From the NCBI RefSeq assembly GCF_007035645.1, contig NZ_AP019632.1, positions 3,596,001 to 3,660,000 on the forward strand: 64,000 bases of DNA, given 5' to 3'. A program made the translations under genes and the position numbers. Origin of the DNA: Enterobacter asburiae (GTDB lineage: Bacteria; Pseudomonadota; Gammaproteobacteria; Enterobacterales; Enterobacteriaceae). The notes beneath the pieces are model-generated. The model ran no database searches, had not been told where the DNA came from, and saw only the letters and a program-made list of their open reading frames with translations. Shown piece by piece: positions 16,596 through 27,858 of this stretch (the stretch's first letter is position 1; each line of letters starts with the position of its first letter).

Positions 16596-17699
16596 TTAAC
16601 GAATAATCATGTCATCGCGATGCACGGCAACCGGGCCATATTCATAGCCCAGAATGGCGTCGATCTGCTGCGAGTGGTGACCCGCGATGCGGCGCAGCGC
16701 GTCGCTGTTGTAACGGCTTACGCCGTGGGCGATGTCGCGGCCTTCGAGGTTACGGATACGGATCACTTCACCACGGGAGAAGTTGCCTGTCACGCTTTTA
16801 ATTCCTTTAGGAAGCAATGAACTTCCTCGTTCCAGAATCGCGGCGGTTGCCCCTTCATCGACAACGAGTTCGCCAGCAGGAGGCGCGCCAAATATCCAGC
16901 GCTTGCGGTTTTCCAGCGGGGATTCCTGGGCGTGGAAGCGGGTGCCGACGGAGATGCCTTCCATTACGTCGCCAATCACGCCAGGGCGGCTGCCCGCTGC
17001 AATGATGGTGTCGATACCGGCGCGGCACGCGACGTCAGCGGCCTGCAGCTTGGTCCCCATTCCGCCCGTTCCGAGGCCTGAAACGCTGTCACCGGCGATG
17101 GCGCGCAGCGCATCGTCGATGCCTTGAACGTCGGTAATCAGCTCGGCTTCCGGATTCGAGCGCGGGTCGGCGGTAAACAGCCCCTGCTGATCGGTCAGAA
17201 GCAGTAATTTATCGGCACCGGCCAGAATCCCAGCCAGCGCCGAGAGGTTATCGTTATCACCCACTTTGATTTCAGCGGTAGCAACGGCATCGTTCTCGTT
17301 AATGACCGGAACAATGTTGTTGTCCAGCAGCGCGCGCAGAGTATCGCGGGCGTTCAGGAAGCGCTCTCTGTCTTCCATATCCGCACGCGTCAGCAGCATC
17401 TGCCCGACGTGAATACCATATATGGAGAACAGCTGTTCCCAGAGTTGAATGAGTCGGCTTTGCCCCACGGCGGCCAGCAGCTGTTTGGAAGCGATCGTCG
17501 CGGGGAGTTCGGGGTAACCCAGGTGTTCACGCCCGGCGGCAATCGCCCCGGAGGTCACAATCACAATACGATGCCCTGCGGCATGTAGCTGAGCGCACTG
17601 ACGTACAAGCTCAACAATGTGGGCGCGATTTAGGCGGCGCGATCCGCCTGTTAAAACACTGGTACCGAGTTTTACCACCAGCGTCTGGCTGTCACTCAT
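16596..17699 (-). CDS. proB: Glutamate 5-kinase ProB
   Basis: A 367-residue kinase that phosphorylates glutamate, the committed step of proline synthesis and the target of proline feedback inhibition. The N-terminal amino-acid kinase domain ([12 protein letters not shown], about 1-255) carries [10 protein letters not shown] and [10 protein letters not shown]-terminal PUA domain follows from about 275. It is first in the proBA operon; the divergent neighbour is phoE. Confidence 0.98.
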   Translation of the reverse strand: MSDSQTLVVKLGTSVLTGGSRRLNRAHIVELVRQCAQLHAAGHRIVIVTSGAIAAGREHLGYPELPATIASKQLLAAVGQSRLIQLWEQLFSIYGIHVGQMLLTRADMEDRERFLNARDTLRALLDNNIVPVINENDAVATAEIKVGDNDNLSALAGILAGADKLLLLTDQQGLFTADPRSNPEAELITDVQGIDDALRAIAGDSVSGLGTGGMGTKLQAADVACRAGIDTIIAAGSRPGVIGDVMEGISVGTRFHAQESPLENRKRWIFGAPPAGELVVDEGATAAILERGSSLLPKGIKSVTGNFSRGEVIRIRNLEGRDIAHGVSRYNSDALRRIAGHHSQQIDAILGYEYGPVAVHRDDMIIR

Positions 17700-18003
17700 G
17701 ATTCTCTGCCGTTCAACGATAAGGGAAAGTAATGTCGAACGAACGTTTTAACAGGAGTCAGCCCCGTTGCCAACTGCCTTAGCACATCGCGAAACACTTT
17801 GTTGCGCGGGATCAGGAAGCCTAGCGGGAAATTTTGACAATTTTATTACCGAAATAATAAATCACAGTTTTTTAAAATTATTCTTAGTTTGTCATAAAAG
17901 TTTCATTCCAGAACGATAAAACCCTTCCTGTTTTTTCACGGGACTTAAGCATGAGCTTATCGTCCAGCGAATTTTTTAGCGCGTTTATAAGACAGGATCG
18001 AAA
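17700..18003. other. Divergent proB/phoE promoter region
   Basis: These 304 bases carry the proB promoter near the left end and, on the right, the phoE promoter with a Pho box and leader. I see no coding frame. Confidence 0.6.
17889..17906 (+). promoter_or_regulatory. Candidate Pho box for phoE
   Basis: TTGTCAT, AAAA, GTTTCAT form two 7-base half-sites with a 4-base spacer, close to the PhoB consensus (CTGTCAT repeats). It lies about 100 bases before the start codon of a phosphate-starvation porin. Confidence 0.7.
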
Positions 18004-19056
18004 ATGAAAAAGAGCACTCTGGCATTAATGGTTATGGGCGTAGTGGCTTCTGCATCCGTTCACGCAGCTGAAGTTTATAATAAAGATGGTAATAAACTGG
18101 ACGTGTACGGCAAAGTGAAAGCCATGCACTACATCAGTGATGATGCCACCAAAGATGGCGATCAGACTTACGTTCGTTTCGGTTTTAAAGGCGAAACGCA
18201 GATTAACGATCAGCTGACGGGCTATGGCCGTTGGGAATCTGAATTTGCAGGTAACAAAGCCGAGAGCGACTCTACTCAGAAAACGCGTCTGGCGTTTGCG
18301 GGCCTGAAGCTGAAAAACTTTGGTTCACTGGATTATGGTCGTAACCTGGGCGCCCTGTATGACGTCGAAGCATGGACCGATATGTTCCCTGAGTTCGGCG
18401 GCGACTCTTCCGCGCAGACCGATAACTTCATGACCAAGCGTGCTACCGGCCTGGCCACCTACCGTAACACCGATTTCTTCGGCGCGGTTGACGGTCTGGA
18501 CATGACGCTGCAGTACCAGGGCAAAAACGAAAACCGTGACGCCAAAAAACAGAACGGTGACGGTTTTGGTACCTCTCTGACCTATGACTTCGGCGGCAGC
18601 GATTTCGCCGTCAGCGGCGCCTACACCAACTCTGACCGCACCAATGCTCAGAACCTGCTGGCACGTGGCCAGGGTCAGAAAGCAGAAGCCTGGGCAACCG
18701 GTCTGAAATATGATGCGAACGATATTTATCTGGCTGCAATGTATTCTGAAACCCGCAATATGACGCCAATTTCCGGCGGCTTTGCAAATAAAGCGCAGAA
18801 CTTTGAAGTTGTCGCACAATATCAGTTCGACTTTGGTCTGCGCCCGTCCCTGGGCTATGTCCAGTCTAAAGGCAAAGATATCGAAGGTATTGGCGACGAA
18901 GATCTGGTGAAATATATTGACGTTGGCGCGACCTATTACTTCAACAAAAATATGTCCACCTTTGTTGATTATAAAATCAACCAGATTGACGACAAAAATA
19001 AACTGGGCGTGAGCAGCGATGACATCGTTGCTGTAGGTATGACCTACCAGTTCTGA
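18004..19056 (+). CDS. phoE: Outer-membrane porin PhoE
   Basis: A 350-residue trimeric 16-strand porin that favours anions and is made under phosphate limitation. The signal peptide ends VHA after residue 21 and the mature N-terminus [20 protein letters not shown] is the classical porin start. [14 protein letters not shown] and [11 protein letters not shown] segments form the channel constriction, and the C-terminus GMTYQF is the outer-membrane assembly signal. It sits between crl and proB as in E. coli, which supports PhoE over OmpC or OmpF. Confidence 0.95.
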   Translation: MKKSTLALMVMGVVASASVHAAEVYNKDGNKLDVYGKVKAMHYISDDATKDGDQTYVRFGFKGETQINDQLTGYGRWESEFAGNKAESDSTQKTRLAFAGLKLKNFGSLDYGRNLGALYDVEAWTDMFPEFGGDSSAQTDNFMTKRATGLATYRNTDFFGAVDGLDMTLQYQGKNENRDAKKQNGDGFGTSLTYDFGGSDFAVSGAYTNSDRTNAQNLLARGQGQKAEAWATGLKYDANDIYLAAMYSETRNMTPISGGFANKAQNFEVVAQYQFDFGLRPSLGYVQSKGKDIEGIGDEDLVKYIDVGATYYFNKNMSTFVDYKINQIDDKNKLGVSSDDIVAVGMTYQF

Positions 19057-19069
19057 TGATGTGAAATAA

Positions 19070-19097
19070 AAAAACCGGCTTGATGCCGGTTTTTTTT
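19070..19097 (+). terminator. Rho-independent terminator after phoE
   Basis: The stem aaaccggc-ttgat-gccggttt is followed by a T-run, 13 bases past the stop codon. Confidence 0.88.
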
Positions 19098-19121
19098 GTC
19101 GGGGATTCTTGCGGTCTGGTG

Positions 19122-19156
19122 CCCTCACCCCGACCCTCTCCCACGGGGAGAGGGAG
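19122..19156. repeat. Dispersed palindromic repeat
   Basis: A CCCTCACCCCGACCCTCTCC unit with a gggagaggg partner lies between the convergent phoE and crl genes. It is the same family as the unit at 962. Confidence 0.65.
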
Positions 19157-19163
19157 AAGACCA

Positions 19164-19565
19164 TCAGGCAGTCAGCTTCACCGCTTCGCTGGAAAAGTCA
19201 TCCGCCGGTTCGAACTTGAGATCCAGGGTAGCCAGCAGTGCGCGTGCCTTATCGTGAAACTCTTTTAGCGTATATTCCAGGCGGTCAATAACTTCCTGAT
19301 CTTTAATCGTGGTCGCCTGCCAGTTGCCGTCTTTATTAAACAGGCCAAACTGGTAGCTATACGTAAAGCGTTTTTCCTCTGCTTCCATTTCCATCCACCA
19401 GCCCCAGAATTCACGTTTTTCGGGTGCAGGCTTCACGTTGACGCATACAGCCAGGCAGTCGAAAAAAAAGCGATTCTCTTCACACTGCTCTTCTCGAATA
19501 TACGGGCCGAGAGCCATAAACTTCTTAATCAGTCTACTTTTCGGGTGTCCACTCGGTAACGTCAT
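19164..19565 (-). CDS. crl: Sigma factor-binding protein Crl
   Basis: A 133-residue cytoplasmic protein that binds stationary-phase sigma factor RpoS and promotes its holoenzyme assembly. [20 protein letters not shown], the tryptophan-rich FWGWWMEME block and the length match E. coli Crl. The frame is open 8 codons upstream, but the ATG at 19565 follows AAAAGGAGA and gives the conserved N-terminus. Confidence 0.97.
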   Translation of the reverse strand: MTLPSGHPKSRLIKKFMALGPYIREEQCEENRFFFDCLAVCVNVKPAPEKREFWGWWMEMEAEEKRFTYSYQFGLFNKDGNWQATTIKDQEVIDRLEYTLKEFHDKARALLATLDLKFEPADDFSSEAVKLTA

Positions 19566-19622
19566 TGCGATCTCCTTTTGTGAAGCCACTGTTTTACCAA
19601 ACCAGCGAAATTTAGCAATCTA

Positions 19623-20867
19623 TTAACACAATCTCTGAGCGATCCAGCGCGTAATCTCTTTCAGCGATTTGTCGAAATTCTGATAGACCGGGCTGAACGG
19701 CACCTCAAGCAATTTGCCATCCGCAGATGACGAAGTGATTAATCGCGACTCTTCTTCCGGGCTGAACGGATCGTTTTTCCAGAACCCTGACAGCATCGGC
19801 GTTGGGCAGCGACGTCCCAGCAATCCCTGCGTTTTTAACGAGTAGCGATTGAGCTCAACGCGCAGCGCTTCGTCTGATGCATCATGCATGCCAAGGCGAC
19901 TGGCCAGCACATCAAGGTACATTTCAGGTACGCTCCCCTGGCGGGCAGGATCGCTGAGCAGAGCGTGTACGACCGGGCCGAGGCAGGCGACGGCTTTCAG
20001 ACGAGAAGATTCAAGGTAAGCCAGACGCACCGCGACGTTCGCGCCGAAACGGAAGCCGAATGCCGCCACGCGCGTGTGGTCAACCCACGGAATGTTTTCC
20101 AGCGCTTTGAGCGCATGCTGGTGCAGCAGGCTCGAATCCTGAGTCAGTTTCCATTTGGATGAGAAACCAATTGAAGGCATATCAAGCGTCAGCATCGCGA
20201 TCCCTTTTGGTGCGAAGTAGCGCTCATACAGGCTGTAATAATCAATTTGCAGCGAATCCAGCCCGCCGCACATGAGGACGGTCGGGAACGGGCCGTCGCC
20301 TTCCGGCATATGCAGGAACCCGGTGACGGGTGCGCCACCTGGAATGCTGAACTCAAGCTCGCGCATTTGACCCGGCAAACGCTGCGCCGCCTCTTCATAA
20401 GCACGGTTCGCCAGCGCCTGGGCCTGCTCTGCCAGCTCATCACCTTTCAGATGCGGATACGCGGCGATGGCGTAGAGATTGGCCGCATGCAGCCAGTGCT
20501 TGCCGCTGCGCGTGGCGTCCTCTTCCTGGCTGGCTTTTTGCTGCCAGAGCATCGCCTGCTTAGACCACTCGTAGATCCAGTTTCCGCCACGGTAGCCCAC
20601 CACCGTATCGTAAAGCTCGCTGTCGGTCCGTTCAGATTCACTCATCACGATACGTGCCTGCACATCAAGGATTTCACGAGGGTCAATACCGCGCCAGATC
20701 CACATCAGGCGGTTAATCATGCGATACCAGTGAGGCACGTTTTTACCGTCTAACGCGGACTGGACGGCAGGCTGGGTACCCGGATTGAAGCGACGCACCA
20801 GCGTCGACGTTTCAGGGTGTTTGAAACGGGGTTTGAAGAGAGTCTCGGTGAGATTCGCCTGCGTCAT
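19623..20867 (-). CDS. frsA: FrsA, alpha/beta-hydrolase family protein
   Basis: This 414-residue protein has an alpha/beta-hydrolase fold in its C-terminal half (about 190-414; [13 protein letters not shown] and [12 protein letters not shown], where FRFGAN replaces the GxSxG nucleophile elbow). E. coli FrsA binds glucose-PTS protein IIA and influences the fermentation/respiration balance. Since the elbow lacks serine, classical esterase activity is unlikely. The open frame runs further upstream into gpt, but the ATG at 20867 matches the E. coli start and length. It lies between gpt and crl as in E. coli. Confidence 0.95.
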   Translation of the reverse strand: MTQANLTETLFKPRFKHPETSTLVRRFNPGTQPAVQSALDGKNVPHWYRMINRLMWIWRGIDPREILDVQARIVMSESERTDSELYDTVVGYRGGNWIYEWSKQAMLWQQKASQEEDATRSGKHWLHAANLYAIAAYPHLKGDELAEQAQALANRAYEEAAQRLPGQMRELEFSIPGGAPVTGFLHMPEGDGPFPTVLMCGGLDSLQIDYYSLYERYFAPKGIAMLTLDMPSIGFSSKWKLTQDSSLLHQHALKALENIPWVDHTRVAAFGFRFGANVAVRLAYLESSRLKAVACLGPVVHALLSDPARQGSVPEMYLDVLASRLGMHDASDEALRVELNRYSLKTQGLLGRRCPTPMLSGFWKNDPFSPEEESRLITSSSADGKLLEVPFSPVYQNFDKSLKEITRWIAQRLC

Positions 20868-20920
20868 TGCGTTGCCTCCATGAATACGTCGTATAGAGAC
20901 TATTGTAACGCGTGGCAGGC

Positions 20921-20952
20921 CAAAAAGAACAACGCCCGACATAGTCGGGCGT
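20921..20952 (-). terminator. Rho-independent terminator after gpt
   Basis: Read on the minus strand, the perfect palindrome acgcccga/tcgggcgt (20932-20952) is followed by TTGTTCTTTTT, just after the gpt stop. Confidence 0.75.
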
Positions 20953-20971
20953 GTAAAGTTACGTACTGGTA

Positions 20972-21430
20972 TTAACGGCCTGAAATAGGCGGTACGAAGA
21001 CCACGCCCATATCCCATGGCTGTTCAATCCAGGTGTCCTGCGGGATATCAATCACGTAATCGTCAACCAGCGGGCGGCCAGCAGGCTTCGCGAAGATAGT
21101 GACGAAATGTGCTTTCGGATACATTTCGCGGATAGCGACCGCAGTACCACCGGTATCTACCAGGTCATCAATAACGATGAAACCTTCGCCGTCGCCTTCC
21201 GCACGTTTCAGCACGGTCAGCTCGCGCTGGTTGTCATGGTCATAGCTGGAGATGCAAACGGTATCGACATGACGAATACCCAGCTCACGTGCCAGCAGCG
21301 CCCCCGGTACCAGACCGCCACGGCTGACGGCAATAATGCCTTTCCACTGTTCGGAAGGCATCAGACGCGCAGCCAGTTTGCGTGCGTGAATCTGCAACAT
21401 GTCCCAGGTGACGACGTATTTTTCGCTCAT
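20972..21430 (-). CDS. gpt: Xanthine phosphoribosyltransferase Gpt
   Basis: A 152-residue purine salvage enzyme that converts guanine, xanthine and hypoxanthine to nucleotides with phosphoribosyl pyrophosphate. The signature [14 protein letters not shown] (about 82-95) is the PRPP-binding loop. The [10 protein letters not shown] segment and the length equal the E. coli enzyme. It ends just before a terminator; pepD is divergent. Confidence 0.98.
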   Translation of the reverse strand: MSEKYVVTWDMLQIHARKLAARLMPSEQWKGIIAVSRGGLVPGALLARELGIRHVDTVCISSYDHDNQRELTVLKRAEGDGEGFIVIDDLVDTGGTAVAIREMYPKAHFVTIFAKPAGRPLVDDYVIDIPQDTWIEQPWDMGVVFVPPISGR

Positions 21431-21690
21431 GTGAAGTGTCCCAGCCTGTTTTTATACGGCTTAAAAAGTGTTCGAGGGGGAAATAGGTTGCGCGAGATTA
21501 TAGAGATCTGACGCACTAAAAACCAGTGTTTAGCGCCCTCTGCCTGAGTTTTTACATGCTTTATGCTACCAGCCAGCAGAGAAAGTGGTATTCTCAGTTT
21601 CATCTCGCAAGCCTGACTTGTGGTAACTATTAACCTGCTAACCCTGTGACCTGCAACCCTGTTTGCAGCGCCTCGACAAGGAGACTTATC

Positions 21691-23148
21691 GTGTCTGAAC
21701 TGTCTCAATTATCTCCGCAGCCGCTGTGGGATATTTTTGCGAAAATCTGCTCCATTCCACACCCTTCCTACCACGAAGAACAGCTTGCCGAACATATTAT
21801 GGGCTGGGCGAAGGAAAAAGGTCTGCATGCTGAACGTGACCATGTTGGCAACATTCTGATCCGCAAACCGGCTACCGCAGGCATGGAAAACCGCAAACCG
21901 GTTGTGCTGCAGGCGCACCTGGACATGGTGCCACAGAAGAACAACGACACCGTTCACGACTTCACCAAAGACCCGATTCAACCGTACATCGACGGCGACT
22001 GGGTGAAAGCACGCGGCACCACGCTGGGCGCGGATAACGGCATCGGTATGGCCTCTGCGCTGGCCGTGCTGGCCGACGACAGCGTTGAGCACGGTCCGCT
22101 GGAAGTGCTGCTGACCATGACCGAAGAAGCGGGCATGGACGGCGCGTTCGGTCTGCAGGCGAACTGGCTGCAGGCGGACATCCTGATCAACACCGACTCT
22201 GAAGAAGAAGGCGAGATCTACATGGGCTGCGCGGGCGGGATTGATTTCATCTCTACCCTGCCGCTGAAGCGCGAAGCGATTCCTGCTGGCTTCCAGACCT
22301 TCAAGCTGACGCTGAAAGGGCTGAAAGGCGGCCACTCCGGCGGTGATATTCACCTGGGTCTGGGTAACGCCAACAAGCTGCTGGCGCGCTTCCTGGCAGG
22401 CCATGCGGCCGAGCTGGATCTGCGTCTGGTAGACTTCAACGGCGGTACACTGCGTAACGCGATCCCGCGTGAAGCCTTCGCCACCGTAGCGGTTCCAGCG
22501 GCAAAAGCGGACGAGCTGAAAAAACTCTCCACCATATACCTGGATATCCTGAAGAACGAACTGTCGGCGAAAGAGAAAAACCTGACCGTGGTGCTGGAAT
22601 CTGTTTCTACAGATAAAGCCGCGCTGACCGCGCAGTCTCGTGACACCTTCGTTCAGCTGCTGAACGCGACGCCAAACGGCGTGATCCGCAACTCTGACGT
22701 GGCGAAAGGCGTGGTGGAAACCTCACTGAACGTGGGCGTGGTGACCATGAGCGACGACAGCGCGGAAATCATCTGCCTGATCCGCTCCCTTATCGACAGC
22801 GGTAAAGAGTACGTGGTGAGCATGCTGGAATCTCTGGGCACGCTGGCGGGCGCAAAAACGTCTGCCAAAGGCAGCTACCCGGGCTGGCAGCCGGATGCAA
22901 GTTCTCCGGTGATGGCGCTGGTGCGTGAAACCTATCAGCGTCTGTTCAACAGCACGCCGAACATTCAGGTGATCCACGCCGGTCTGGAATGTGGTCTGTT
23001 CAAGAAACCGTATCCGGACATGGACATGGTGTCCATCGGGCCAACCATTACCGGTCCGCACTCGCCGGATGAGCAGGTTCATATCGAAAGCGTCGGTCAC
23101 TACTGGACGCTGCTGACTGAGCTGCTGAAAGCGATCCCAGTTAAGTAA
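21691..23148 (+). CDS. pepD: Aminoacyl-histidine dipeptidase PepD (peptidase D)
   Basis: A 485-residue cytoplasmic M20 metallopeptidase that cleaves dipeptides such as carnosine. Metal-binding motifs are present: VLQAHLDMVP (H, D), LGADNGIGMA (bridging D), TMTEEAGMDGA (catalytic E, metal E) and NTDSEEEGE. The frame is open further upstream, but GTG at 21691 after CAAGGAGACTTATC begins the conserved SELSQLSPQPLWDIF sequence and gives the E. coli length. Confidence 0.97.
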   Translation: MSELSQLSPQPLWDIFAKICSIPHPSYHEEQLAEHIMGWAKEKGLHAERDHVGNILIRKPATAGMENRKPVVLQAHLDMVPQKNNDTVHDFTKDPIQPYIDGDWVKARGTTLGADNGIGMASALAVLADDSVEHGPLEVLLTMTEEAGMDGAFGLQANWLQADILINTDSEEEGEIYMGCAGGIDFISTLPLKREAIPAGFQTFKLTLKGLKGGHSGGDIHLGLGNANKLLARFLAGHAAELDLRLVDFNGGTLRNAIPREAFATVAVPAAKADELKKLSTIYLDILKNELSAKEKNLTVVLESVSTDKAALTAQSRDTFVQLLNATPNGVIRNSDVAKGVVETSLNVGVVTMSDDSAEIICLIRSLIDSGKEYVVSMLESLGTLAGAKTSAKGSYPGWQPDASSPVMALVRETYQRLFNSTPNIQVIHAGLECGLFKKPYPDMDMVSIGPTITGPHSPDEQVHIESVGHYWTLLTELLKAIPVK

Positions 23149-23149
23149 T

Positions 23150-23222
23150 ACCCTCACCCCAGCCCTCTCCCTCAGGGAGAGGGTGAAAAACGTAGGCCCG
23201 GTAAGCGTAGCGCCACCGGGCT
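23150..23222. repeat. Paired palindromic repeats between pepD and dinB
   Basis: A CCCTCACCCCAGCCCTCTCC unit (23150-23185) is followed by a REP-like hairpin, gcccggtaagcg with gccaccgggc (about 23194-23222), and a T-run. The second may act as the pepD terminator. Confidence 0.7.
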
Positions 23223-23225
23223 TTT

Positions 23226-24284
23226 TTACAATCCCAGAACCAGCTGGCGCTCTAGCTGCGGATCCAGCAGCGTAACGTGTAATCCCACCAGCCTCACCCC
23301 TCGCCCGCCCCGGCGCTCTTCCCATGCCTTTTTCGCCGTCGCGATAAGATCGTCTTTATTCAGACGCGGCCAGACGTGTTCCTGCGTGGTCTGCTGGAAG
23401 TCGTTGAATTTAAGCTTGATGCCCTGACGGGCAATGAGCAGATCCGGCTTCACCTTGCTTAAGCGTCGTTCCAGCTCAGGGTAAAGCTGTTCCGTGATAA
23501 TGGTTTCGCATTCGGACCAGTCATGAATATCTTCAATGAGGGTGCGCTCAACGCCGACGGATTTACGCAGCCGCTCGCTGTTCACATCGCGATCGTCAAT
23601 TCCCTGGCTGCGCTCCCACAGCACGCGGCCAAACTTTCCAAAGCGCTTGAGCAGCATGGCGAGATCGCTTCGCTGCACGTCTTCGCAGGTCCGTAGCCCC
23701 ATGCTTTCCAGCTTTGCGGCGGAGACTTTTCCCACGCCGGGGATTTTGCCGAGCGGCAGCGTTTTCAAAAACGCCGGCACCTCGTCAGGCGTGATGACGT
23801 ATTGACCGTTGGGCTTATTTAAATCGGAGGCAATTTTGGCGAGGAATTTAACGGGCGCGACGCCCGCCGATGCCGTCAGATTCAGCTCGTTGAAAATCGT
23901 CTGGCGGATCTCCTGCGCCATCAGCGTGGCGGAGCCGTGGCAGTGCACGCTGTCGGTCACATCCAGATAGGCTTCGTCCAGCGACAGCGGCTCTATCAGA
24001 GAGGTATAGCGGGAGAAGATTTCCCGAATATGGAGGGAAGCCTCTTTATAGGCTTCAAACCGGCCGGGCAGAAGCGTGAGATGAGGGCAAAGCTTTAAGG
24101 CCATCGCCGTCGGCATCGCGCTGCGCACGCCAAATTTGCGCGCAGGATAGTTGGCGGTGCTGATGACACCACGCTGAACGCGGCTGCCGCCAATGGCGAT
24201 GGGAATGTCCCGCAGCGCCGGGTTGTCACGCATCTCCACTGCGGCAAAAAAGCAGTCCATATCGACATGGATTATTTTGCGCAT
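23226..24284 (-). CDS. dinB: DNA polymerase IV DinB
   Basis: A 352-residue Y-family translesion polymerase induced by DNA damage. [20 protein letters not shown] opens the palm with the first catalytic aspartate, and [10 protein letters not shown] holds the second acidic pair. [14 protein letters not shown] is the helix-hairpin-helix. The C-terminal QLVLGL resembles the clamp-binding peptide. A LexA-like box lies 20-35 bases upstream. The yafNOP genes that follow dinB in E. coli are absent. Confidence 0.97.
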   Translation of the reverse strand: MRKIIHVDMDCFFAAVEMRDNPALRDIPIAIGGSRVQRGVISTANYPARKFGVRSAMPTAMALKLCPHLTLLPGRFEAYKEASLHIREIFSRYTSLIEPLSLDEAYLDVTDSVHCHGSATLMAQEIRQTIFNELNLTASAGVAPVKFLAKIASDLNKPNGQYVITPDEVPAFLKTLPLGKIPGVGKVSAAKLESMGLRTCEDVQRSDLAMLLKRFGKFGRVLWERSQGIDDRDVNSERLRKSVGVERTLIEDIHDWSECETIITEQLYPELERRLSKVKPDLLIARQGIKLKFNDFQQTTQEHVWPRLNKDDLIATAKKAWEERRGGRGVRLVGLHVTLLDPQLERQLVLGL

Positions 24285-24303
24285 AGTAAGCCCTCACTCA
24301 TCA

Positions 24304-24319
24304 CTGGATAAGTATACAG
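24304..24319. promoter_or_regulatory. Candidate LexA box upstream of dinB
   Basis: CTGGATAAGTATACAG fits CTGT-N8-ACAG with one mismatch in the left half, 20-35 bases before the dinB start. LexA repression of dinB is well established in E. coli. Confidence 0.8.
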
Positions 24320-24354
24320 TAAACAAATAAGGGTTGAGAAGCAGATGTGAGAAC

Positions 24355-24382
24355 GCCGGGTGGCGGCTTTGCCTTACCCGGC
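24355..24382. repeat. REP-like palindrome between nqrM and dinB
   Basis: The arms gccgggtggcgg and gccttacccggc pair with a short loop, 11 bases after the nqrM stop on the minus strand. Confidence 0.7.
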
Positions 24383-24392
24383 CTGCAAAAGA

Positions 24393-24596
24393 TTAAATAA
24401 TGCGCTGCTGTTCGCGGGCCATCCTTTTCTTCCGCGCATCGCACGGTTCCGGACAGTCGCAAACCTTTTCCATCCCAATAGATGAAATACCGCCGCAGCT
24501 ACCCTGAATGCTTTTCCGCTTAACGATCCAGCCTAACGACATGCCGAAGATGACAAGCACAAACACCACAAAGGTTGCCAGAAACGTCAGCATCAT
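24393..24596 (-). CDS. nqrM: Na+-NQR maturation protein NqrM
   Basis: A 67-residue protein with one N-terminal membrane helix (about 2-25) and four cysteines (GSCGG, CDCPEPC) in a short cytoplasmic tail. NqrM (formerly DUF539) is needed to place the iron centre between NqrD and NqrE. The start ATGATG overlaps the nqrF stop, so translation is coupled; the second ATG is better spaced from GGAGG. Confidence 0.92.
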   Translation of the reverse strand: MMLTFLATFVVFVLVIFGMSLGWIVKRKSIQGSCGGISSIGMEKVCDCPEPCDARKKRMAREQQRII

Positions 24597-25819
24597 CAGC
24601 CTCCAAAGTCATCGAGCATGATGTTCTCATCTTCGACACCGAGACCTTTCAGCATCTTAATCACGGCGGCGTTCATCATCGGCGGACCACACATATAGAA
24701 CTCGCAGTCCTCAGGCGCCGGGTGCTGTTTGAGGTAGTTTTCATACAGCACGTTGTGGATGAACCCCGTATAGCCCGTCCAGTTATCTTCCGGCTGCGGA
24801 TCGGAAAGCGCCACATGGAAGGTAAAGTTCGGGTTTTCACGCGCCAGCTGTTCAAACTCATCTTCATAGAACATCTCGCGCAGCGAGCGCGCCCCGTACC
24901 AGAAGCTGATCTTACGCTGGCTACCCAGCCGCTTGAGCTGGTCAAAGATGTGCGAGCGCATCGGGGCCATACCGGCACCGCCGCCGATAAAGACCATTTC
25001 CGCATCGGTATCTTTCGCAAAGAACTCCCCGAACGGGCCGGAGATCGTCACCTTATCACCAGGCTTCAGGGACCAGATGTATGACGACATGACGCCCGGC
25101 GGTGCATCCGGCACATTCGGTGGCGGCGTGGCGATACGCACGTTGAGCATGATAATGCCCTTCTCTTCCGGATAGTTGGCCATCGAGTAGGCGCGCAGCG
25201 TCGGCTCTTTCACCTCAGATACAAAGCGGAAGAGATTGAATTTGTCCCAGTCGGCGCGGTACTCATGCGGAACGTCAAAGTCCGCATAGGCCACAGCGTG
25301 CTCCGGGCACTCGATCTGAATGTAGCCTCCGGCGCGGAACGGGACATGCTCGCCTTCCGGCACCCGCAGCTTCAGCTCTTTTATAAAGGTGGCTTTGTTA
25401 TCATTAGAGATAACCTCGCACTCCCATTTTTTGACGCCGAAGATCTCTTCCGGCAGCTCAATCTTCATGTTCTGGCGTACCGCGACCTGGCAGGCCAGAC
25501 GACAGCCCTCTTTTGCCTCACGCTTTGTGATATGCGCCAGTTCGGTTGGCAGAATATCGCCGCCGCCCTCTTTTACCGTCACGCGGCACTGCCCGCAGGA
25601 ACCGCCGCCGCCGCAGGCTGAGGAGACAAAAATGCCGTTACCGGAGAGCGTGTTGAGCAGCTTGTCTCCGGCCGGCGTGCGGATCTGATTCTGCGGCTCG
25701 TCGTTAATATCAATGACCACGTCGCCGGAATTCACCAGCTTCGCGCGCGCCGCCAGAATAAGCCCTGACAGCACCAGTACAATCAGCGTGAACATCACCA
25801 CGCCAAGGATAATTTCCAT
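24596..25819 (-). CDS. nqrF: Na+-translocating NADH:quinone reductase subunit F
   Basis: This 407-residue subunit takes electrons from NADH. An N-terminal helix (about 3-24) is followed by a 2Fe-2S ferredoxin domain with cysteines in [13 protein letters not shown] and CRLAC. Next are an FAD domain ([11 protein letters not shown]) and an NADH domain ([20 protein letters not shown]). The ATG at 25819 begins [10 protein letters not shown], the usual start; 8 further codons upstream are ignored. It is the last catalytic subunit gene of the operon. Confidence 0.97.
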   Translation of the reverse strand: MEIILGVVMFTLIVLVLSGLILAARAKLVNSGDVVIDINDEPQNQIRTPAGDKLLNTLSGNGIFVSSACGGGGSCGQCRVTVKEGGGDILPTELAHITKREAKEGCRLACQVAVRQNMKIELPEEIFGVKKWECEVISNDNKATFIKELKLRVPEGEHVPFRAGGYIQIECPEHAVAYADFDVPHEYRADWDKFNLFRFVSEVKEPTLRAYSMANYPEEKGIIMLNVRIATPPPNVPDAPPGVMSSYIWSLKPGDKVTISGPFGEFFAKDTDAEMVFIGGGAGMAPMRSHIFDQLKRLGSQRKISFWYGARSLREMFYEDEFEQLARENPNFTFHVALSDPQPEDNWTGYTGFIHNVLYENYLKQHPAPEDCEFYMCGPPMMNAAVIKMLKGLGVEDENIMLDDFGG

Positions 25820-25829
25820 CTGTTTGCCC

Positions 25830-26426
25830 TTATAGCTGCACACCGGAGAAGGACATAAAGCCCAGCGCCATCAGCCCGGTGGTGATAAAGGTGATCCCCA
25901 GGCCACGCAGACCCGCAGGCACGTTGGCATATTTCATTTTCTCGCGGATCCCCGCCATGGTGACAATCGCCAGCATCCAGCCGATGCCGGAACCAAAACC
26001 GTACACCACGGATTCGCTGAAGTTGTAATCACGCTGAACCATAAACGAGACGCCGCCAAAGATGGCGCAGTTCACCGCGATCAGCGGCAGGAAGATCCCC
26101 AGCGCGTTGTAGAGCGACGGGAAATACTTATCGAGGATCATCTCGAGGATTTGCACCAGCGCCGCGATCACCCCGATAAAGGTGATGAAGTTCAGGAAGC
26201 TGAGATCAACCCCTTCCACCAGCGCGCCGTCCCGCAGCACAAAGTTGTACACCAGATTGTTGATCGGTACAGATAAGCCGAGCACCACGGTGACCGCGAT
26301 ACCGAGACCAAATGCCGTCGACACTTTTTTGGAAACCGCAAGGAACGTACACATGCCGAGGAAAAACGCGAGCGCCATGTTTTCAACAAACACCGCCCGC
26401 ACAAACAAACTCAGGTAATGAGCCAT
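25830..26426 (-). CDS. nqrE: Na+-NQR subunit E
   Basis: A 198-residue membrane subunit with six helices, homologous to NqrD and RnfA. Conserved cysteines near MCTFLAVS and VNCAIFGG help bind the iron centre shared with NqrD inside the membrane. It follows nqrD by 6 bases. Confidence 0.97.
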   Translation of the reverse strand: MAHYLSLFVRAVFVENMALAFFLGMCTFLAVSKKVSTAFGLGIAVTVVLGLSVPINNLVYNFVLRDGALVEGVDLSFLNFITFIGVIAALVQILEMILDKYFPSLYNALGIFLPLIAVNCAIFGGVSFMVQRDYNFSESVVYGFGSGIGWMLAIVTMAGIREKMKYANVPAGLRGLGITFITTGLMALGFMSFSGVQL

Positions 26427-26432
26427 CGTCGG

Positions 26433-27071
26433 TTACTCCTTTTCCTGCTGTTCTGGCTTCAGCGTACGAATCAGCCAGATCAACAAACCGATAATGAAAA
26501 ATGCGCTAGGGGCCAGCAGGAACAGGCCGTTTGGCAGATACCAGCCGCCGTTCTGCACCGTGTCCAGCACCGTGATGCCAAACAGCTTGCCGCTGCCAAT
26601 CAGCTCGCGCAGGAACCCAACGGTCAGCAGGATCACGCCGTAGCCCAGGCCGTTGCCGATGCCGTCCATAAAGCTCGCCAGCGGCGGCATTTTCATGGCG
26701 TAGGCTTCCGCACGCCCCATGACGATACAGTTGGTGATAATCAGCCCGACAAACACCGAGAGCTGTTTGGAGGTTTCATAGGCGAAGGCGCGCAGCAGCT
26801 GATCGACCACGATCACCAGCGAGGCGATGATCGCCATCTGTACGATGATCCTCACGCTGTTGGGGATATGGTGGCGGATCATCGAGATAAACATGCTGGA
26901 GAACGCCGTGACCAGCGTGACCGCCAGCGTCATCACAACCGCCGTTTCCAGCTTGGTCGTCACAGCCAGAGCCGAACAGACACCCAGCACCTGGAGCGTG
27001 ATCGGGTTATTGGCTAACAGTGGGCCAACGAGCACCTTTTTAACTTCTTTCAGTTCACCGGTATCAGCCAT
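26433..27071 (-). CDS. nqrD: Na+-NQR subunit D
   Basis: A 212-residue six-helix membrane subunit. The LGVCSALAV and [14 protein letters not shown] segments hold the conserved cysteines that pair with those of NqrE. It overlaps the nqrC end by 8 bases, consistent with coupled translation. Confidence 0.97.
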   Translation of the reverse strand: MADTGELKEVKKVLVGPLLANNPITLQVLGVCSALAVTTKLETAVVMTLAVTLVTAFSSMFISMIRHHIPNSVRIIVQMAIIASLVIVVDQLLRAFAYETSKQLSVFVGLIITNCIVMGRAEAYAMKMPPLASFMDGIGNGLGYGVILLTVGFLRELIGSGKLFGITVLDTVQNGGWYLPNGLFLLAPSAFFIIGLLIWLIRTLKPEQQEKE

Positions 27072-27858
27072 TGTTCAGCGCTCCTTCACGTACGTTTTTC
27101 AGGAAAGGACCAAAGCCCAGCTCGCCCATCCAGAAATCAAAACTGTGCTGCACGCCTTTTGAGGTGAGCGTAGCGCCGGAAAGCCCGTCAACGGCGTAGT
27201 CGTCACCGGGACGTGCCGCCCCTTTCATCACCTTCAGCGCAGGCAGGCCGTTATCGTCGAGCACTTTTTTGCCGACAAACTGTGCCCGCCAGTTAGGGTT
27301 TTCAACTTCGCCACCCAGCCCCGGCGTTTCGCCCTGGTCGTAATACGTAATGCCTTTGACCGTGCGCCCATCGGTATCAAGGGCCACAAACGCGTACATC
27401 ATTGACCACAGACCGTTACCGTAAACAGGCAGTACCACTTCCTGAATGCGTTTTTGGGGATCGCGAACCAGATAGATTTCGGCCAGGTTGCTGCGACGCT
27501 TAATCCCGGCGGGATCTTGCGATGCCTCCAGCGTCAGGCTCATCTGCGGATCTTTAAGCGCCAGCGCCTGGTTGAATTTTGCCGGGTCTTTATCCAGCAG
27601 TTCACCCGTTTTTAAATCCACCAGACGCGCCGAAATACGTTCAGCAAAGACGGCCGAAACGTCGTCCGCGCTCATTCCTTCCTGCATCAGCCCGGCGACG
27701 GCCAGGATGTTGCGCTGTTTATCCAGCGCACGTTGCTCCTGCTGCAGGGGTTTTAACCCCACGGCAGAGCCGGCCACGACAATAGAACAGACCAGACAGA
27801 GCACCAGCACCACCAGCAGCGTTTTGCTGATGCTGTCGTTATTTTTAACCTCAGCCAC
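27064..27858 (-). CDS. nqrC: Na+-NQR subunit C
   Basis: A 264-residue subunit with one N-terminal helix and a periplasmic FMN domain. The flavinylation motif is SGATLT in [14 protein letters not shown], where FMN is attached to the last threonine by ApbE. I chose GTG at 27858 (GGAGGAAGGCGC upstream), which begins [11 protein letters not shown]; a longer frame to 27927 lies inside nqrB. It overlaps nqrB by 8 bases. Confidence 0.95.
   Translation of the reverse strand: MAEVKNNDSISKTLLVVLVLCLVCSIVVAGSAVGLKPLQQEQRALDKQRNILAVAGLMQEGMSADDVSAVFAERISARLVDLKTGELLDKDPAKFNQALALKDPQMSLTLEASQDPAGIKRRSNLAEIYLVRDPQKRIQEVVLPVYGNGLWSMMYAFVALDTDGRTVKGITYYDQGETPGLGGEVENPNWRAQFVGKKVLDDNGLPALKVMKGAARPGDDYAVDGLSGATLTSKGVQHSFDFWMGELGFGPFLKNVREGALNNG

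Noticed and set aside
18325..19164. A 279-codon minus-strand open frame
   Set aside because: Antisense to phoE and crossing its terminator and a palindromic repeat.
21427..21708. A 93-codon minus-strand open frame between gpt and pepD
   Set aside because: It covers the divergent promoter region and the pepD start; no supporting features.
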